A stretch of 5,661 nt of DNA from Bacteroidales bacterium (GTDB lineage Bacteria > Bacteroidota > Bacteroidia > Bacteroidales > UBA7960). Under the pieces are notes generated by a model, which was not told the DNA's origin, searched no databases, and saw only the letters and a list, made by a program, of their open reading frames with translations. Location of the stretch: contig SLNU01000165.1 of NCBI GenBank assembly GCA_007132865.1, positions 1 to 5,661 of the forward strand. Reading direction: 5' to 3'. Made by a program: the position numbers and the translations under genes. This document shows, in pieces, positions 1 through 5,661 of the stretch. Position 1 is the first letter of the stretch. Every line of letters starts with the position of its first letter.

Positions 1-658
1 GGAAGTCAAAATAGCCTTCAGGCATGACCGGCAGTTCCCCCAACTGTGCCAGGCGTTGCTGCATCATTGGGTATTCAATCAGTTTCTGGTATTTGTCATA
101 CAAGATCTGGCTTTCCATGAATTGAACAAAGACGGGACTCAGGTCGTGAGACCCTTTCCACGAATCCAGAAAGGCAAACTTCTGCATGGCAATGCTGTCG
201 GCAAGCATGGAGAACATGACAGGATCCAGCGTACGGATCTTTTCAGCCATGAACCGCTCACCTATGCGGGGTTCCAGTTCTCGCTGGTAGTCCATGAGAA
301 AATTATTGGCCTGGCCGCCCCGGCCTGAGAATTGTATGGTCTCAAACAGATCGGCGGCATTGCCTTCAAGCCGGACCCGGTCACCGGGTTCCAGAAACAC
401 CGGAATGTTTGCCCGCCCCGCCCGTATCGTACCGTAAACGGCTTCATCAAAATTGAACGCAAGCGTAAAGGATCCTTCTTCATCCGGTTCAATATCCAGA
501 ACCACCCGGTCATTGTTAATGAACTCATTCAGGTAGGTGAATTCGACCCTGGTGTCCTCATGCCCGTGCAAAGTGCCGGTCAACAGTACGGAAGAAGAAG
601 GCGCCCGGGTGCAGGCAAATATGCCCGCAAGCATAATCAGGAATAACAGGTTTCTCAT
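1..658 (-). CDS. TlpA-family thioredoxin-like lipoprotein, N-terminal part (runs off window)
   Basis: The gene reads leftward from the ATG at 658-656 and stays open to the window edge, giving 219 residues without the C-terminus. Residues 1-15 are a short hydrophobic signal ending I-F-A before Cys16, a lipobox-like site (Phe at -2 is unusual), so the mature protein is probably a lipid-anchored periplasmic or outer-membrane protein. Residues 24-110 look like the beta-rich N-terminal domain that precedes thioredoxin domains in many Bacteroidota TlpA-like proteins: the pattern GSFTLAF (62-68), then FLEPGDRV (88-95), then FSGRGGQANN (110-119). A helical linker follows (about 120-210). By family knowledge a thioredoxin domain with a C-x-x-C motif would lie beyond the left edge; it is not visible, so thiol-disulfide activity is inferred. 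It is divergent from the porin-like gene at 801. The coding frame is real; the family call is fairly confident, the exact role is not. Confidence 0.82.
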   Translation of the reverse strand, partial: MRNLLFLIMLAGIFACTRAPSSSVLLTGTLHGHEDTRVEFTYLNEFINNDRVVLDIEPDEEGSFTLAFNFDEAVYGTIRAGRANIPVFLEPGDRVRLEGNAADLFETIQFSGRGGQANNFLMDYQRELEPRIGERFMAEKIRTLDPVMFSMLADSIAMQKFAFLDSWKGSHDLSPVFVQFMESQILYDKYQKLIEYPMMQQRLAQLGELPVMPEGYFDF

Positions 659-693
659 GTAGTTCTTAAGGTTTTAGTGATCAGCAATTTCTA

Positions 694-721
694 TCTGCAA
701 AGTAAGGGAAAATTCTGCAAA
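694..721. repeat. Two direct copies of TTTGCAGA, 20 bp apart
   Basis: Reading the minus strand, the octamer TTTGCAGA occurs at 721-714 and again at 701-694, exactly 20 bases apart (about two helical turns). The copy nearer the lipoprotein gene overlaps the candidate -7 element of that gene. The arrangement could be an operator pair or chance in an AT-rich region; nothing else in the window repeats it. Confidence 0.4.
698..705 (-). promoter_or_regulatory. Candidate -7 element for the leftward lipoprotein gene
   Basis: On the minus strand the sequence TTACTTTG matches the Bacteroidota -7 consensus TAnnTTTG except at the second base. It would start transcription near 692, giving a leader of about 33 bases before the ATG at 658. 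No convincing TTTG -33 element sits at the right distance upstream, so this is only a candidate. Confidence 0.3.
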
Positions 722-760
722 TATCCGCATGCCTGGATACATCAAATTAAAAAGGATGCG

Positions 761-768
761 TACATTTG
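761..768 (+). promoter_or_regulatory. Bacteroidota -7 promoter element for the porin-like operon
   Basis: TACATTTG is a full match to the Bacteroidota -7 consensus TAnnTTTG. Transcription would start near 774, about 27 bases before the ATG at 801. This supports 801 as the start over the in-frame ATGs at 729 and 756, which lie upstream of the expected transcript start. The -33 region is not a clear TTTG but is AT-rich (741-752). Confidence 0.5.
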
Positions 769-800
769 TCGCGATTTTGCAATATTTAAACTTTCCCTTT

Positions 801-2033
801 ATGGGTCAGACAAAGTTCACCTGGTTTTTGATTTTGCTTTTGCTTGGAGCCAAAGGCGTTGTGGCTGAAGATCCCGCTCAGGCCATCGTTTTTCGTTTTG
901 GCGGGTACATCCATGCGGAATTTTTTACAGACAGCCGCCGTATGCTGAGTGCCCGGGAGGGCAATGTCCCCCTTTACCCTGACCGGGTATTGGAAGACCC
1001 CGACGGGAATGACCTGAATGCTGTGCGCTCCACCACCTTCTCCCTGTTGTCGTCACGCTTGAATGCCGGGATCTCTGGTCCGACAGTACTTGGCGCCCGC
1101 TCTTCGGCCATGTTTGAAGTCGACTTTATGGGTACCGGTCCGACTACATTCAACCTGGTCCGCATCCGCCACGCATTCGTCCGATTCAACTGGGAAAACA
1201 CCGAATTACTGGCCGGTCAATACTGGCACCCACTGTTCATAACCAGCTGCTATCCGGGCGTGGTCATGTTTGGCGGCGGTACGCCCTACCACGTGTTGAA
1301 CAGGGGTCCCCAGCTCCGTCTTACCCACACAGCCGGCCCCCTGACCCTGGCAGGCATGCTGGTCACCCAGAGCGACTTTGCCTCCCCCGGTCCCTATGGG
1401 ACGGGTTCTACATATATCCGCAACAGCGGAAGACCGGAAGTGTTCGGGCAAGCCATTGTCCAATGGCCAGACTTCCTGGCCGGGGGGTCCTTGGGCTATT
1501 TGAGCCTCCGTCCAAGGACCACCACGGGGAATGGGTACCTGTCCGCCGAAACCATGGAAAGTTTTTCGGGGAACCTCTTCATCAGGGTTCAAATACCTGC
1601 CATATCGGTGAAGGCTCAGACGATCTACGGTCAGAACATGTCCCACCTGGTCATGCTGGGTGGATACGGGGAGGCGGAACTGATCGATTCGGACAGGCAG
1701 ATTTATGATTATACCGGGATACGGGCATGGTCGGCATGGACCGACCTGGAGACCCGCACGCAGCCTTTCCGCGCCGGCTTGTTCGCCGGTTATTCCCGGA
1801 ACCTGGGGTCCGATAAGCCCATTACCGGCAGCAGCTGGGCGAGGGGACCCGAAATCGACCGGATGTTCCGCATCTCTCCACGCATCCAGATGGTGTACGG
1901 CAGCACTTCCTTCGGACTGGAACTGCTGTACGATGTGGCCTATTACGGCAACCCGGATCAACAATTCCGCTTTGAAGAAACCACTCCGGCTGGCAACACC
2001 AGGCTGCTGGCCGCCATTCGCTACGGATTTTAA
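801..2033 (+). CDS. Porin-like outer-membrane beta-barrel protein
   Basis: The 410-residue product starts with a signal peptide (residues 1-22: Lys5, a hydrophobic core with LILLLLG, cleavage likely after V-V-A before Glu23). The rest has alternating hydrophobic/polar strands throughout and ends in Y-G-F, the terminal aromatic residue expected of an outer-membrane beta-barrel recognised by the BAM complex. Blocks that I associate with an uncharacterised Bacteroidota barrel family, related in style to DcaP-like porins, are SAREG (50-54), DGNDLNA (68-74), the RHAFV region (123-127), TELLAGQYWHP (134-144) and a lone Cys150 in FITSCYP. It is therefore probably an outer-membrane channel or structural barrel; its substrate is unknown. 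I chose the ATG at 801 because it places the signal peptide at the N-terminus and follows a promoter element; the same frame is open upstream to 729, but that extension (with ATGs at 729 and 756) puts charged residues before the signal. There is no Shine-Dalgarno sequence. The next gene begins 4 bases after the stop. Confidence 0.87.
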   Translation: MGQTKFTWFLILLLLGAKGVVAEDPAQAIVFRFGGYIHAEFFTDSRRMLSAREGNVPLYPDRVLEDPDGNDLNAVRSTTFSLLSSRLNAGISGPTVLGARSSAMFEVDFMGTGPTTFNLVRIRHAFVRFNWENTELLAGQYWHPLFITSCYPGVVMFGGGTPYHVLNRGPQLRLTHTAGPLTLAGMLVTQSDFASPGPYGTGSTYIRNSGRPEVFGQAIVQWPDFLAGGSLGYLSLRPRTTTGNGYLSAETMESFSGNLFIRVQIPAISVKAQTIYGQNMSHLVMLGGYGEAELIDSDRQIYDYTGIRAWSAWTDLETRTQPFRAGLFAGYSRNLGSDKPITGSSWARGPEIDRMFRISPRIQMVYGSTSFGLELLYDVAYYGNPDQQFRFEETTPAGNTRLLAAIRYGF

Positions 2034-2037
2034 CAAA

Positions 2038-3156
2038 ATGAAACGCATTCTGTCAGCCCTGATTCTCGCCGCTTTTCTCCTTCATGCGCCCAGGGTGCAG
2101 GCACAGGAGATCGACATGAGCCAGCTGGTCGATGGCCAGTATTTTTCCTGTGAAAAAATTGCGCTTGCACTCACTGGCATGATCCCGGACTACCACCGGG
2201 CCAATGCCTCAGACAGCCTTTTCTCGCTGATGGCCTTCTGGCAGCATCATTGCGAGGGACCTGAACCGCTCGTGCGTTTCCGCATTTTGTACACGATAGA
2301 GACGGCCACCTTTTCGGATGACTGGTACCCGGACAACATCCTGAACCTGCTTTATGAATACGAGGAAATGGTCACCACCCATGACGACGGGCCCTGGTAT
2401 TATGACCATTTCGACCAGGAGTACTTCTTGTTGGATGATGGCTTCAACAAGTTCACCCGCGACCTGGCCCAAAACCTGAAGCAGTACTCAGACCTGCAGC
2501 CAGTGGAGCTTTTTTTTCTGGATGTCTATTCCCACAATTTCCGCAAGGCTTTTGATTCGCTGGAAAGGGGGACACTAAAGGGCAGCCGGATTGACTCCCT
2601 GTACCGAGAAAGGACGCACAGAGTGCTCACCGCACGCAAGCGCTACCTTGGGGCATATCTGGGGCTCTGGAGACCGGGCGGAAACCTGTCCACATTGGGC
2701 AACCACCCCCAGATCGGGTTCTTCTCCGGAGCGACCCACAACAGGGCGGTATTCAACTTCAATTTTTTAATGGGGTTTGGCAGTGCCGCCAACCCCTACC
2801 ATGTGGTGGCCAACAATGCCCTGTTCACCAGCGAAAACTATCTGAGCCTGCACCTTGGATTTGATGGCGGATTTGCGGTTGTGAAAACACCGAGCTCTGC
2901 ACTGATTGGGAGTGTCGGACTGGCATATGAGGGATTTGAGTCCCTATCTCTCGGGCAACAGGAACAATATGAAATGTCGAACTTCATCGGTACGTTCAAT
3001 CTGAACCTGGGACTGCAATACAGGTTTATGGTTTTCGACGGCAGTTTCTACGGGCTGCAGGCCAAATACCATTTCGTCAACTACAAAAACCCGGGGGGAA
3101 CCGACTTTTCCGGGAATGTGGTAACAGTCGGCCTGCTCTTCGGGCTGGCTTACTGA
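2038..3156 (+). CDS. Secreted protein of unknown function: helical N-terminal part plus probable C-terminal small beta-barrel
   Basis: This 372-residue protein is not one I recognise. It starts with a clear signal peptide (MKR, hydrophobic core, cleavage after V-Q-A at residue 22, mature protein starting Gln23). Residues about 25-215 are mostly charged/amphipathic helix with many aromatic residues and two cysteines, Cys38 and Cys72, which could form a disulfide in the periplasm. Residues about 225-372 change character: roughly eight alternating strands separated by G/N/D turns (for example 236-248, 268-282, 288-300, 315-331, 337-350, 361-372), ending in G-L-A-Y with a terminal aromatic, as in small outer-membrane barrels. 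The start at 2038 is preferred because it begins the signal peptide; the frame is open further upstream (to 1705) but only as overlap with the previous gene. The 4-base gap to the porin-like gene implies co-transcription and possible translational coupling, so the two products may work together in the outer membrane. Confidence 0.85.
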   Translation: MKRILSALILAAFLLHAPRVQAQEIDMSQLVDGQYFSCEKIALALTGMIPDYHRANASDSLFSLMAFWQHHCEGPEPLVRFRILYTIETATFSDDWYPDNILNLLYEYEEMVTTHDDGPWYYDHFDQEYFLLDDGFNKFTRDLAQNLKQYSDLQPVELFFLDVYSHNFRKAFDSLERGTLKGSRIDSLYRERTHRVLTARKRYLGAYLGLWRPGGNLSTLGNHPQIGFFSGATHNRAVFNFNFLMGFGSAANPYHVVANNALFTSENYLSLHLGFDGGFAVVKTPSSALIGSVGLAYEGFESLSLGQQEQYEMSNFIGTFNLNLGLQYRFMVFDGSFYGLQAKYHFVNYKNPGGTDFSGNVVTVGLLFGLAY

Positions 3157-3210
3157 GTAAGCGCGCGCGACCTTAATGACTGAGTACTTTAATGACTGAG
3201 AACCTTAATG
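3152..3210 (+). repeat. Three tandem copies of a 16-bp unit ahead of the MFS gene
   Basis: The unit ACTGAGTACTTTAATG occurs at 3179-3194 and, with two changes, directly after at 3195-3210 (ACTGAGAACCTTAATG). A longer first copy at 3152-3178 has the same ends (ACTGAGTA and CCTTAATG) but carries an inserted alternating GC stretch, GCGCGCGCG at 3161-3169. The first copy overlaps the last codons and stop of the preceding gene. Each copy ends in an ATG, creating short reading frames in the leader. Function unknown: slippage-made array, protein or RNA binding sites, or leader control are all possible. Confidence 0.8.
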
Positions 3211-3257
3211 CACACATAGGGGGGGGAAAATGCCGGTTTTTAAAATCAGCGGGTTGA
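3176..3257 (+). promoter_or_regulatory. Leader with small upstream reading frames and a G8 tract
   Basis: The repeat-derived ATGs open short frames: MTEYFND (3176-3199), a 21-codon frame from 3192 that runs through the G tract and stops at 3255-3257 inside the MFS gene in another frame, and MHT (3208-3219). Eight G residues (3219-3226) stand just three bases before the MFS ATG at 3230. The run may act as a purine-rich ribosome site, which is unusual in a genome otherwise lacking them. Adding one G would place the 3192 frame in phase with the MFS gene. Whether any of this is translated or regulatory is inference. Confidence 0.35.
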
Positions 3258-4540
3258 CCGACAAGGAAAAGCTTACCTTTTCCCTGCATATGTCGTATTC
3301 CATGATCGAAGGGGTGCTGGCCGGACTGATCGTGCTGAATGAGTTTGTGTTCGTGAAGAGCCTCCTGGGTTCAGGCTACCAAGCCAGCCTGCTTTTCCAG
3401 TTCGCCACCGTGGTGTTCATCTTGCTGATTTTTTTTAACGAATTCCTCCGCCGTGTCCGAAACAAGAAAAGGCTGCTGCACCGGGCAGCCATCCTGACCA
3501 GGCTGCCACTGCTGCTTTTGTTCTTTTTTCCGAGAAGCCAGGAGCTGCTCACAGGCACTTCCATTTACCACCTGCTATTCCTGGCCATATTTCTGGTCTA
3601 CTATCTGGCTAACCCCATCGTATTCCCCATCATCAACCTCTTCCTGAAAAACACATACAGCCACGACAACTTCGGACGCCTTTACGGCTATGCCACCACC
3701 GGCAAGAGCATCGTAACCATGGCAACGACCTTCGTTTACGGGTGGATGCTGGACCTGGACAACTTTGTATTTGTTTATGTATTCCCGGTGGCCGCAGTTC
3801 TGGGGGCCATCTCGATTTTCCTTCTTGCTGCCATCCCCTACCGGGAAGAGGCCATCGAGCGACCTGCACAAACCATTTGGCAGGGCATCAAACAATCCAT
3901 CGGGGATATGTCGGATATCCTGAAAAAGAATGCACCCTACCGGCATTTCCAGACCGGCTTCATGTTTTACGGATTTGGATTTATGGGGTCCTATACGGTC
4001 ATCATTTTGTTCTTTGAATTCGGACTCGGACTCAGTTACTCCAGCGTGGCCTTTTACCGGAATGCTTACAGTCTCCTTTCGATCCTGATGATCCCGTTCT
4101 TCGGCAAACAGATCGGCCGGATCGACCCCCGGCGTTTTGCTGCCATCTCCTTTCTCTCCATGTTCCTGTATATTCTGTCTCTGGCACTGACGAATTACTT
4201 TCCTTCCTTCGTCGAATTCTGGGGCATCAAACTGTACTATATGATGATTCCCTATATACTGTTTCATAGCGTCTTTGCCGCCACCATGGCTTTGCTATGG
4301 AGCATCGGATCGGCCTATTTCTGTGCCCCGTCAGAGGCGGGGACCTACCAGTCTATCCACCTGGGAATGACCGCCCTGAGGTCATTGTTCGCCCCGGTAC
4401 TGGGGGTGCTGTTCTATGAGCTCTGGGGTTTTACCGCCGCTTTTGGGATCGCCATGGCAAGCCTGCTGACCGGGGTCCTTATCATGCATTGGTCAGCAAA
4501 GCATTTCCCGCTGACGAAAATGGAAGTGCTGGAGCGTTGA
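3230..4540 (+). CDS. Major facilitator superfamily (MFS) transporter
   Basis: The 436-residue protein is a polytopic inner-membrane protein with about 12 hydrophobic segments in two halves of six: roughly residues 19-37, 52-70, 87-100, 112-138, 158-175, 178-203, then a charged cytoplasmic loop (204-239), and 240-262, 272-292, 302-321, 337-362, 375-398, 400-420. This 6+6 layout, the R-R-V-R-N-K-K loop between helices 2 and 3 (74-80), the F-G-R-L-Y-G-Y-A segment (148-155) and the late AYFCAPSEAGTYQSIH region (362-377) leading into helix 11 fit secondary carriers of the MFS. It would move a small solute across the inner membrane using an ion gradient; substrate and direction cannot be read. The ATG at 3230 is the first in frame after a stop at 3206-3208. 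It lies 73 bases after the preceding gene, behind a repeat-rich leader, so it may be read through from the porin-like pair or controlled separately. It converges with the BASS-type gene. Confidence 0.88.
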   Translation: MPVFKISGLTDKEKLTFSLHMSYSMIEGVLAGLIVLNEFVFVKSLLGSGYQASLLFQFATVVFILLIFFNEFLRRVRNKKRLLHRAAILTRLPLLLLFFFPRSQELLTGTSIYHLLFLAIFLVYYLANPIVFPIINLFLKNTYSHDNFGRLYGYATTGKSIVTMATTFVYGWMLDLDNFVFVYVFPVAAVLGAISIFLLAAIPYREEAIERPAQTIWQGIKQSIGDMSDILKKNAPYRHFQTGFMFYGFGFMGSYTVIILFFEFGLGLSYSSVAFYRNAYSLLSILMIPFFGKQIGRIDPRRFAAISFLSMFLYILSLALTNYFPSFVEFWGIKLYYMMIPYILFHSVFAATMALLWSIGSAYFCAPSEAGTYQSIHLGMTALRSLFAPVLGVLFYELWGFTAAFGIAMASLLTGVLIMHWSAKHFPLTKMEVLER

Positions 4541-4564
4541 ATCCGCCAACCGGGCACATGCAGT

Positions 4565-4627
4565 AAACCATCCGACGATAAAGATCAGGACGATTTGCGA
4601 CAAACCATCCGACGAAAAAGATCAGGA
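4565..4627. repeat. 26-bp direct repeat in the convergent gap
   Basis: Two copies, 4565-4590 and 4602-4627, begin AAACCATCCGACGA and end AAGATCAGGA and differ at a single base (T or A at the 15th position). They are 37 bases apart start to start with 11 bases between. The second copy includes the stop codon of the leftward BASS-type gene (4624-4622). With only two copies and a very short spacer it is not a CRISPR; a recent local duplication is the simplest reading. I see no strong hairpin with a T run here that would serve as a terminator for either converging gene. Confidence 0.8.
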
Positions 4628-5560
4628 TGTGGCTTTATCATACCACTTGGTAAACATTGAATAAAAGATGATAAACAACGTCACGAACAGGCTTACCACT
4701 GCCGATGGCAGGGCCACTCCCGGCTGGGAACCGAAAAATGTGAACGCCACCACGGCCGCAAAGGCGCTGCTTTTTGTCACCATCAGCAAGGTGCTGCTGA
4801 TGATGAACGGCCTGGGCTTCCCCAGCCTGTCCATCGCTACGTGGTAGGCAAAACCCAGCGCGTACATGGCCACGACCACGACCACCGATATTTTGACCAC
4901 AGAAACAGGCTGGGAGAAAAACAGCGGGGCACTCATCCCCATGATCGGGGCGACCACGAGGAAGAAGCCCCACTTAATGAACGTATCGCGAACCTTTTTC
5001 ACGCCGGACAAAAGGCGTGGATGCCGCAGAAAACGGCTGATCACCAGCGGAATGACAATCAGTTTGACCAGGATCATCAGGATTTCAGTCGGATGAATCA
5101 GGGATTGTCCGATGAAGATCAATAAAATGGCCGGTGTCAGTAGCATGGCCAGCAGATGCAGCCCGAACACCCCGGTAACCGAAAAATGGTCATCGCCCTT
5201 GAGCATGGCCGCAAAAGGAACCGCAGAAGGGCCCGGAGGCGCAGCAGCCAGCAGAACAAAACCAGTGAAATATGCCGCATAGGCCTCCCCCCGGAAAAAC
5301 AGCCATGCCAACCCAATCAACACCGCCCCAAAAACAAAATAATTCAGCAGGGTTGCCAACAGCAAAGGCCTCAGCACATTGTGGAAAGGCACCCAGCTCT
5401 TAAAGGAGAACCCGGTGGTCGAAAAGACCATGACCAATGCCAGGGAATACACGGAAATATCGGCCAGGAATTTTGTCCGCTCCCCCAGAGTGAGTCCGAC
5501 TACTATGGCAAGCACCAACACAAAATCCCGGTGATTGACAATCTTGAGTATCCCTTTCAT
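4622..5560 (-). CDS. BASS-family (bile acid:sodium symporter-like) membrane transporter
   Basis: This 312-residue, very hydrophobic protein has about nine or ten membrane segments, with few charged residues outside short loops. Its length and pattern match the BASS (SBF) fold. The best landmark is AAAPPGPSAVPFAAMLKGD (105-123), which corresponds to the first crossover helix region, where relatives have a P-G-G-x-x-S-N type stretch followed by a K/R-G-D; the second crossover would be near residues 258-277 (LLMVTKSSAFAAVVAFTFFG). Family members import organic anions, bile-acid-like compounds or small acids with Na+. Here the Asn and Glu residues usually associated with sodium binding do not appear at the expected places, so the coupling ion and substrate are uncertain. 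The ATG at 5560-5558 follows a 69-base divergent region. It converges with the MFS gene, 81 bases between the stops. Family call fairly confident, function not. Confidence 0.82.
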   Translation of the reverse strand: MKGILKIVNHRDFVLVLAIVVGLTLGERTKFLADISVYSLALVMVFSTTGFSFKSWVPFHNVLRPLLLATLLNYFVFGAVLIGLAWLFFRGEAYAAYFTGFVLLAAAPPGPSAVPFAAMLKGDDHFSVTGVFGLHLLAMLLTPAILLIFIGQSLIHPTEILMILVKLIVIPLVISRFLRHPRLLSGVKKVRDTFIKWGFFLVVAPIMGMSAPLFFSQPVSVVKISVVVVVAMYALGFAYHVAMDRLGKPRPFIISSTLLMVTKSSAFAAVVAFTFFGSQPGVALPSAVVSLFVTLFIIFYSMFTKWYDKATS

Positions 5561-5583
5561 CTGCTTTTGTCAGGTGGTTTTAT

Positions 5584-5591
5584 TAAATTTG
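5584..5591 (+). promoter_or_regulatory. Bacteroidota -7 promoter element for the rightward gene at 5630
   Basis: TAAATTTG fully matches TAnnTTTG. Transcription would start near 5597, about 33 bases before the ATG at 5630. A TTTTG lies at 5565-5569, but the 14-base gap is shorter than the usual spacing for a -33 element, so that half is doubtful. Confidence 0.5.
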
Positions 5592-5604
5592 CTATGCCCA
5601 GCTA

Positions 5605-5612
5605 CTAAGGTA
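5605..5612 (-). promoter_or_regulatory. Candidate -7 element for the leftward BASS-type gene
   Basis: On the minus strand TACCTTAG matches TAnnTTTG at all but one base and would start transcription near 5598, some 38 bases before the ATG at 5560. No good -33 element is seen. It faces the 5584-5591 element, and the two polymerase footprints would overlap. Confidence 0.3.
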
Positions 5613-5629
5613 ACAAGGATTTTTTTATC

Positions 5630-5661
5630 ATGAATGTATTTTATGCCCCTTCGGCCGACCA
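5630..5661 (+). CDS. rsmE: Start of probable 16S rRNA m3U1498 methyltransferase RsmE (cut by window edge)
   Basis: Only ten full codons are present, reading MNVFYAPSAD. Bacteroidota RsmE proteins typically begin M-(H/N/Q)-(L/V/I)-F-Y-x-P, so this N-terminus is a good match, and the gene is placed behind a full TAnnTTTG promoter element with a leader of about 33 bases ending in a T-rich run. RsmE methylates U1498 of 16S rRNA in the cytoplasm. Ten residues cannot prove the family; the call rests on this short motif. An AAGGAT at 5615-5620 is too far from the ATG to be a convincing ribosome site. Confidence 0.5.
   Translation, partial: MNVFYAPSAD

Noticed and set aside
56..646. Plus-strand frames (56-328 and 332-646) opposite the lipoprotein gene
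   Set aside because: The minus strand gives one uninterrupted frame with a lipoprotein signal and recognisable domain patterns; the plus frames do not.
729..800. Earlier in-frame starts (729, 756) for the porin-like protein
   Set aside because: They lie before the expected transcript start from the element at 761-768 and would bury the signal peptide behind a charged extension.
1705..2037. Upstream extension of the 372-residue protein by 111 codons
   Set aside because: It lies wholly inside the porin-like gene in another frame, and the true signal peptide begins at 2038.
1206..2048. Long open frame on the minus strand (280 codons) opposite the porin-like gene
   Set aside because: Low-complexity, barrel-antisense composition with no signal, domain or plausible start context; the plus strand gives a coherent exported barrel.
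3575..4267. 230-codon minus-strand frame opposite the MFS gene
   Set aside because: Charged, His/Gln/Asp-rich product typical of the reverse of a membrane-protein gene; no family resemblance.
4565..4627. Possible CRISPR remnant
   Set aside because: Only two copies, 11-base spacer, second copy overlaps a coding end, and no cas gene in the window.
4541..4640. Bidirectional terminator between the converging genes
   Set aside because: The best stem found is CATCC/GGATG with a 14-base loop and no following T run on either strand; too weak to call.
5156..5608. 150-codon plus-strand frame opposite the BASS-type gene
   Set aside because: Very rich in Gln/Arg/His/Pro, the expected antisense of hydrophobic codons; it also runs across the divergent promoter region.

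Overview
The window looks like chromosomal DNA of a Bacteroidota bacterium, probably from an environmental or anaerobic Bacteroidales/Marinilabiliales-like group, with a GC content a little above 50% by eye. The evidence is the start of a TlpA-family lipoprotein with the N-terminal domain typical of Bacteroidota, an outer-membrane barrel carrying sequence blocks I associate with Bacteroidota, two exact matches to the Bacteroidota -7 promoter element TAnnTTTG, and the general lack of Shine-Dalgarno sequences before the starts. The species cannot be named from this sequence.

Layout, left to right. (1) A leftward lipoprotein gene, cut by the window edge, of the TlpA/thioredoxin-like type (1-658). 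(2) A 142-base divergent intergenic region with back-to-back candidate promoters. (3) A rightward, tightly linked pair: a 410-residue porin-like outer-membrane barrel (801-2033) and, 4 bases later, a 372-residue secreted protein with a helical front half and a probable small C-terminal beta-barrel (2038-3156). (4) A 73-base leader containing three 16-base tandem repeat units, small upstream reading frames and a run of eight G, then a 12-helix major facilitator superfamily transporter (3230-4540). (5) A convergent gap with a 26-base direct repeat, the second copy of which includes the stop codon of the next gene. (6) A leftward BASS-type (bile acid:sodium symporter fold) membrane protein (4622-5560). 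(7) A 69-base divergent region with two facing promoter candidates, then the first 10 codons of a rightward gene that looks like rsmE (5630 to the edge).

How they may work together: the centre of the window is rich in envelope and transport genes (outer-membrane barrel, secreted helical/barrel partner, inner-membrane MFS carrier, BASS carrier). The barrel and its partner are almost certainly one transcriptional unit; the MFS gene may belong to it or be separately controlled through its repeat-containing leader. No substrate can be read from the sequence. I see no RNA gene, insertion sequence, CRISPR array or phage gene. The least explained items are the helical/barrel partner protein and the MFS leader; neither is strong evidence of a new system.
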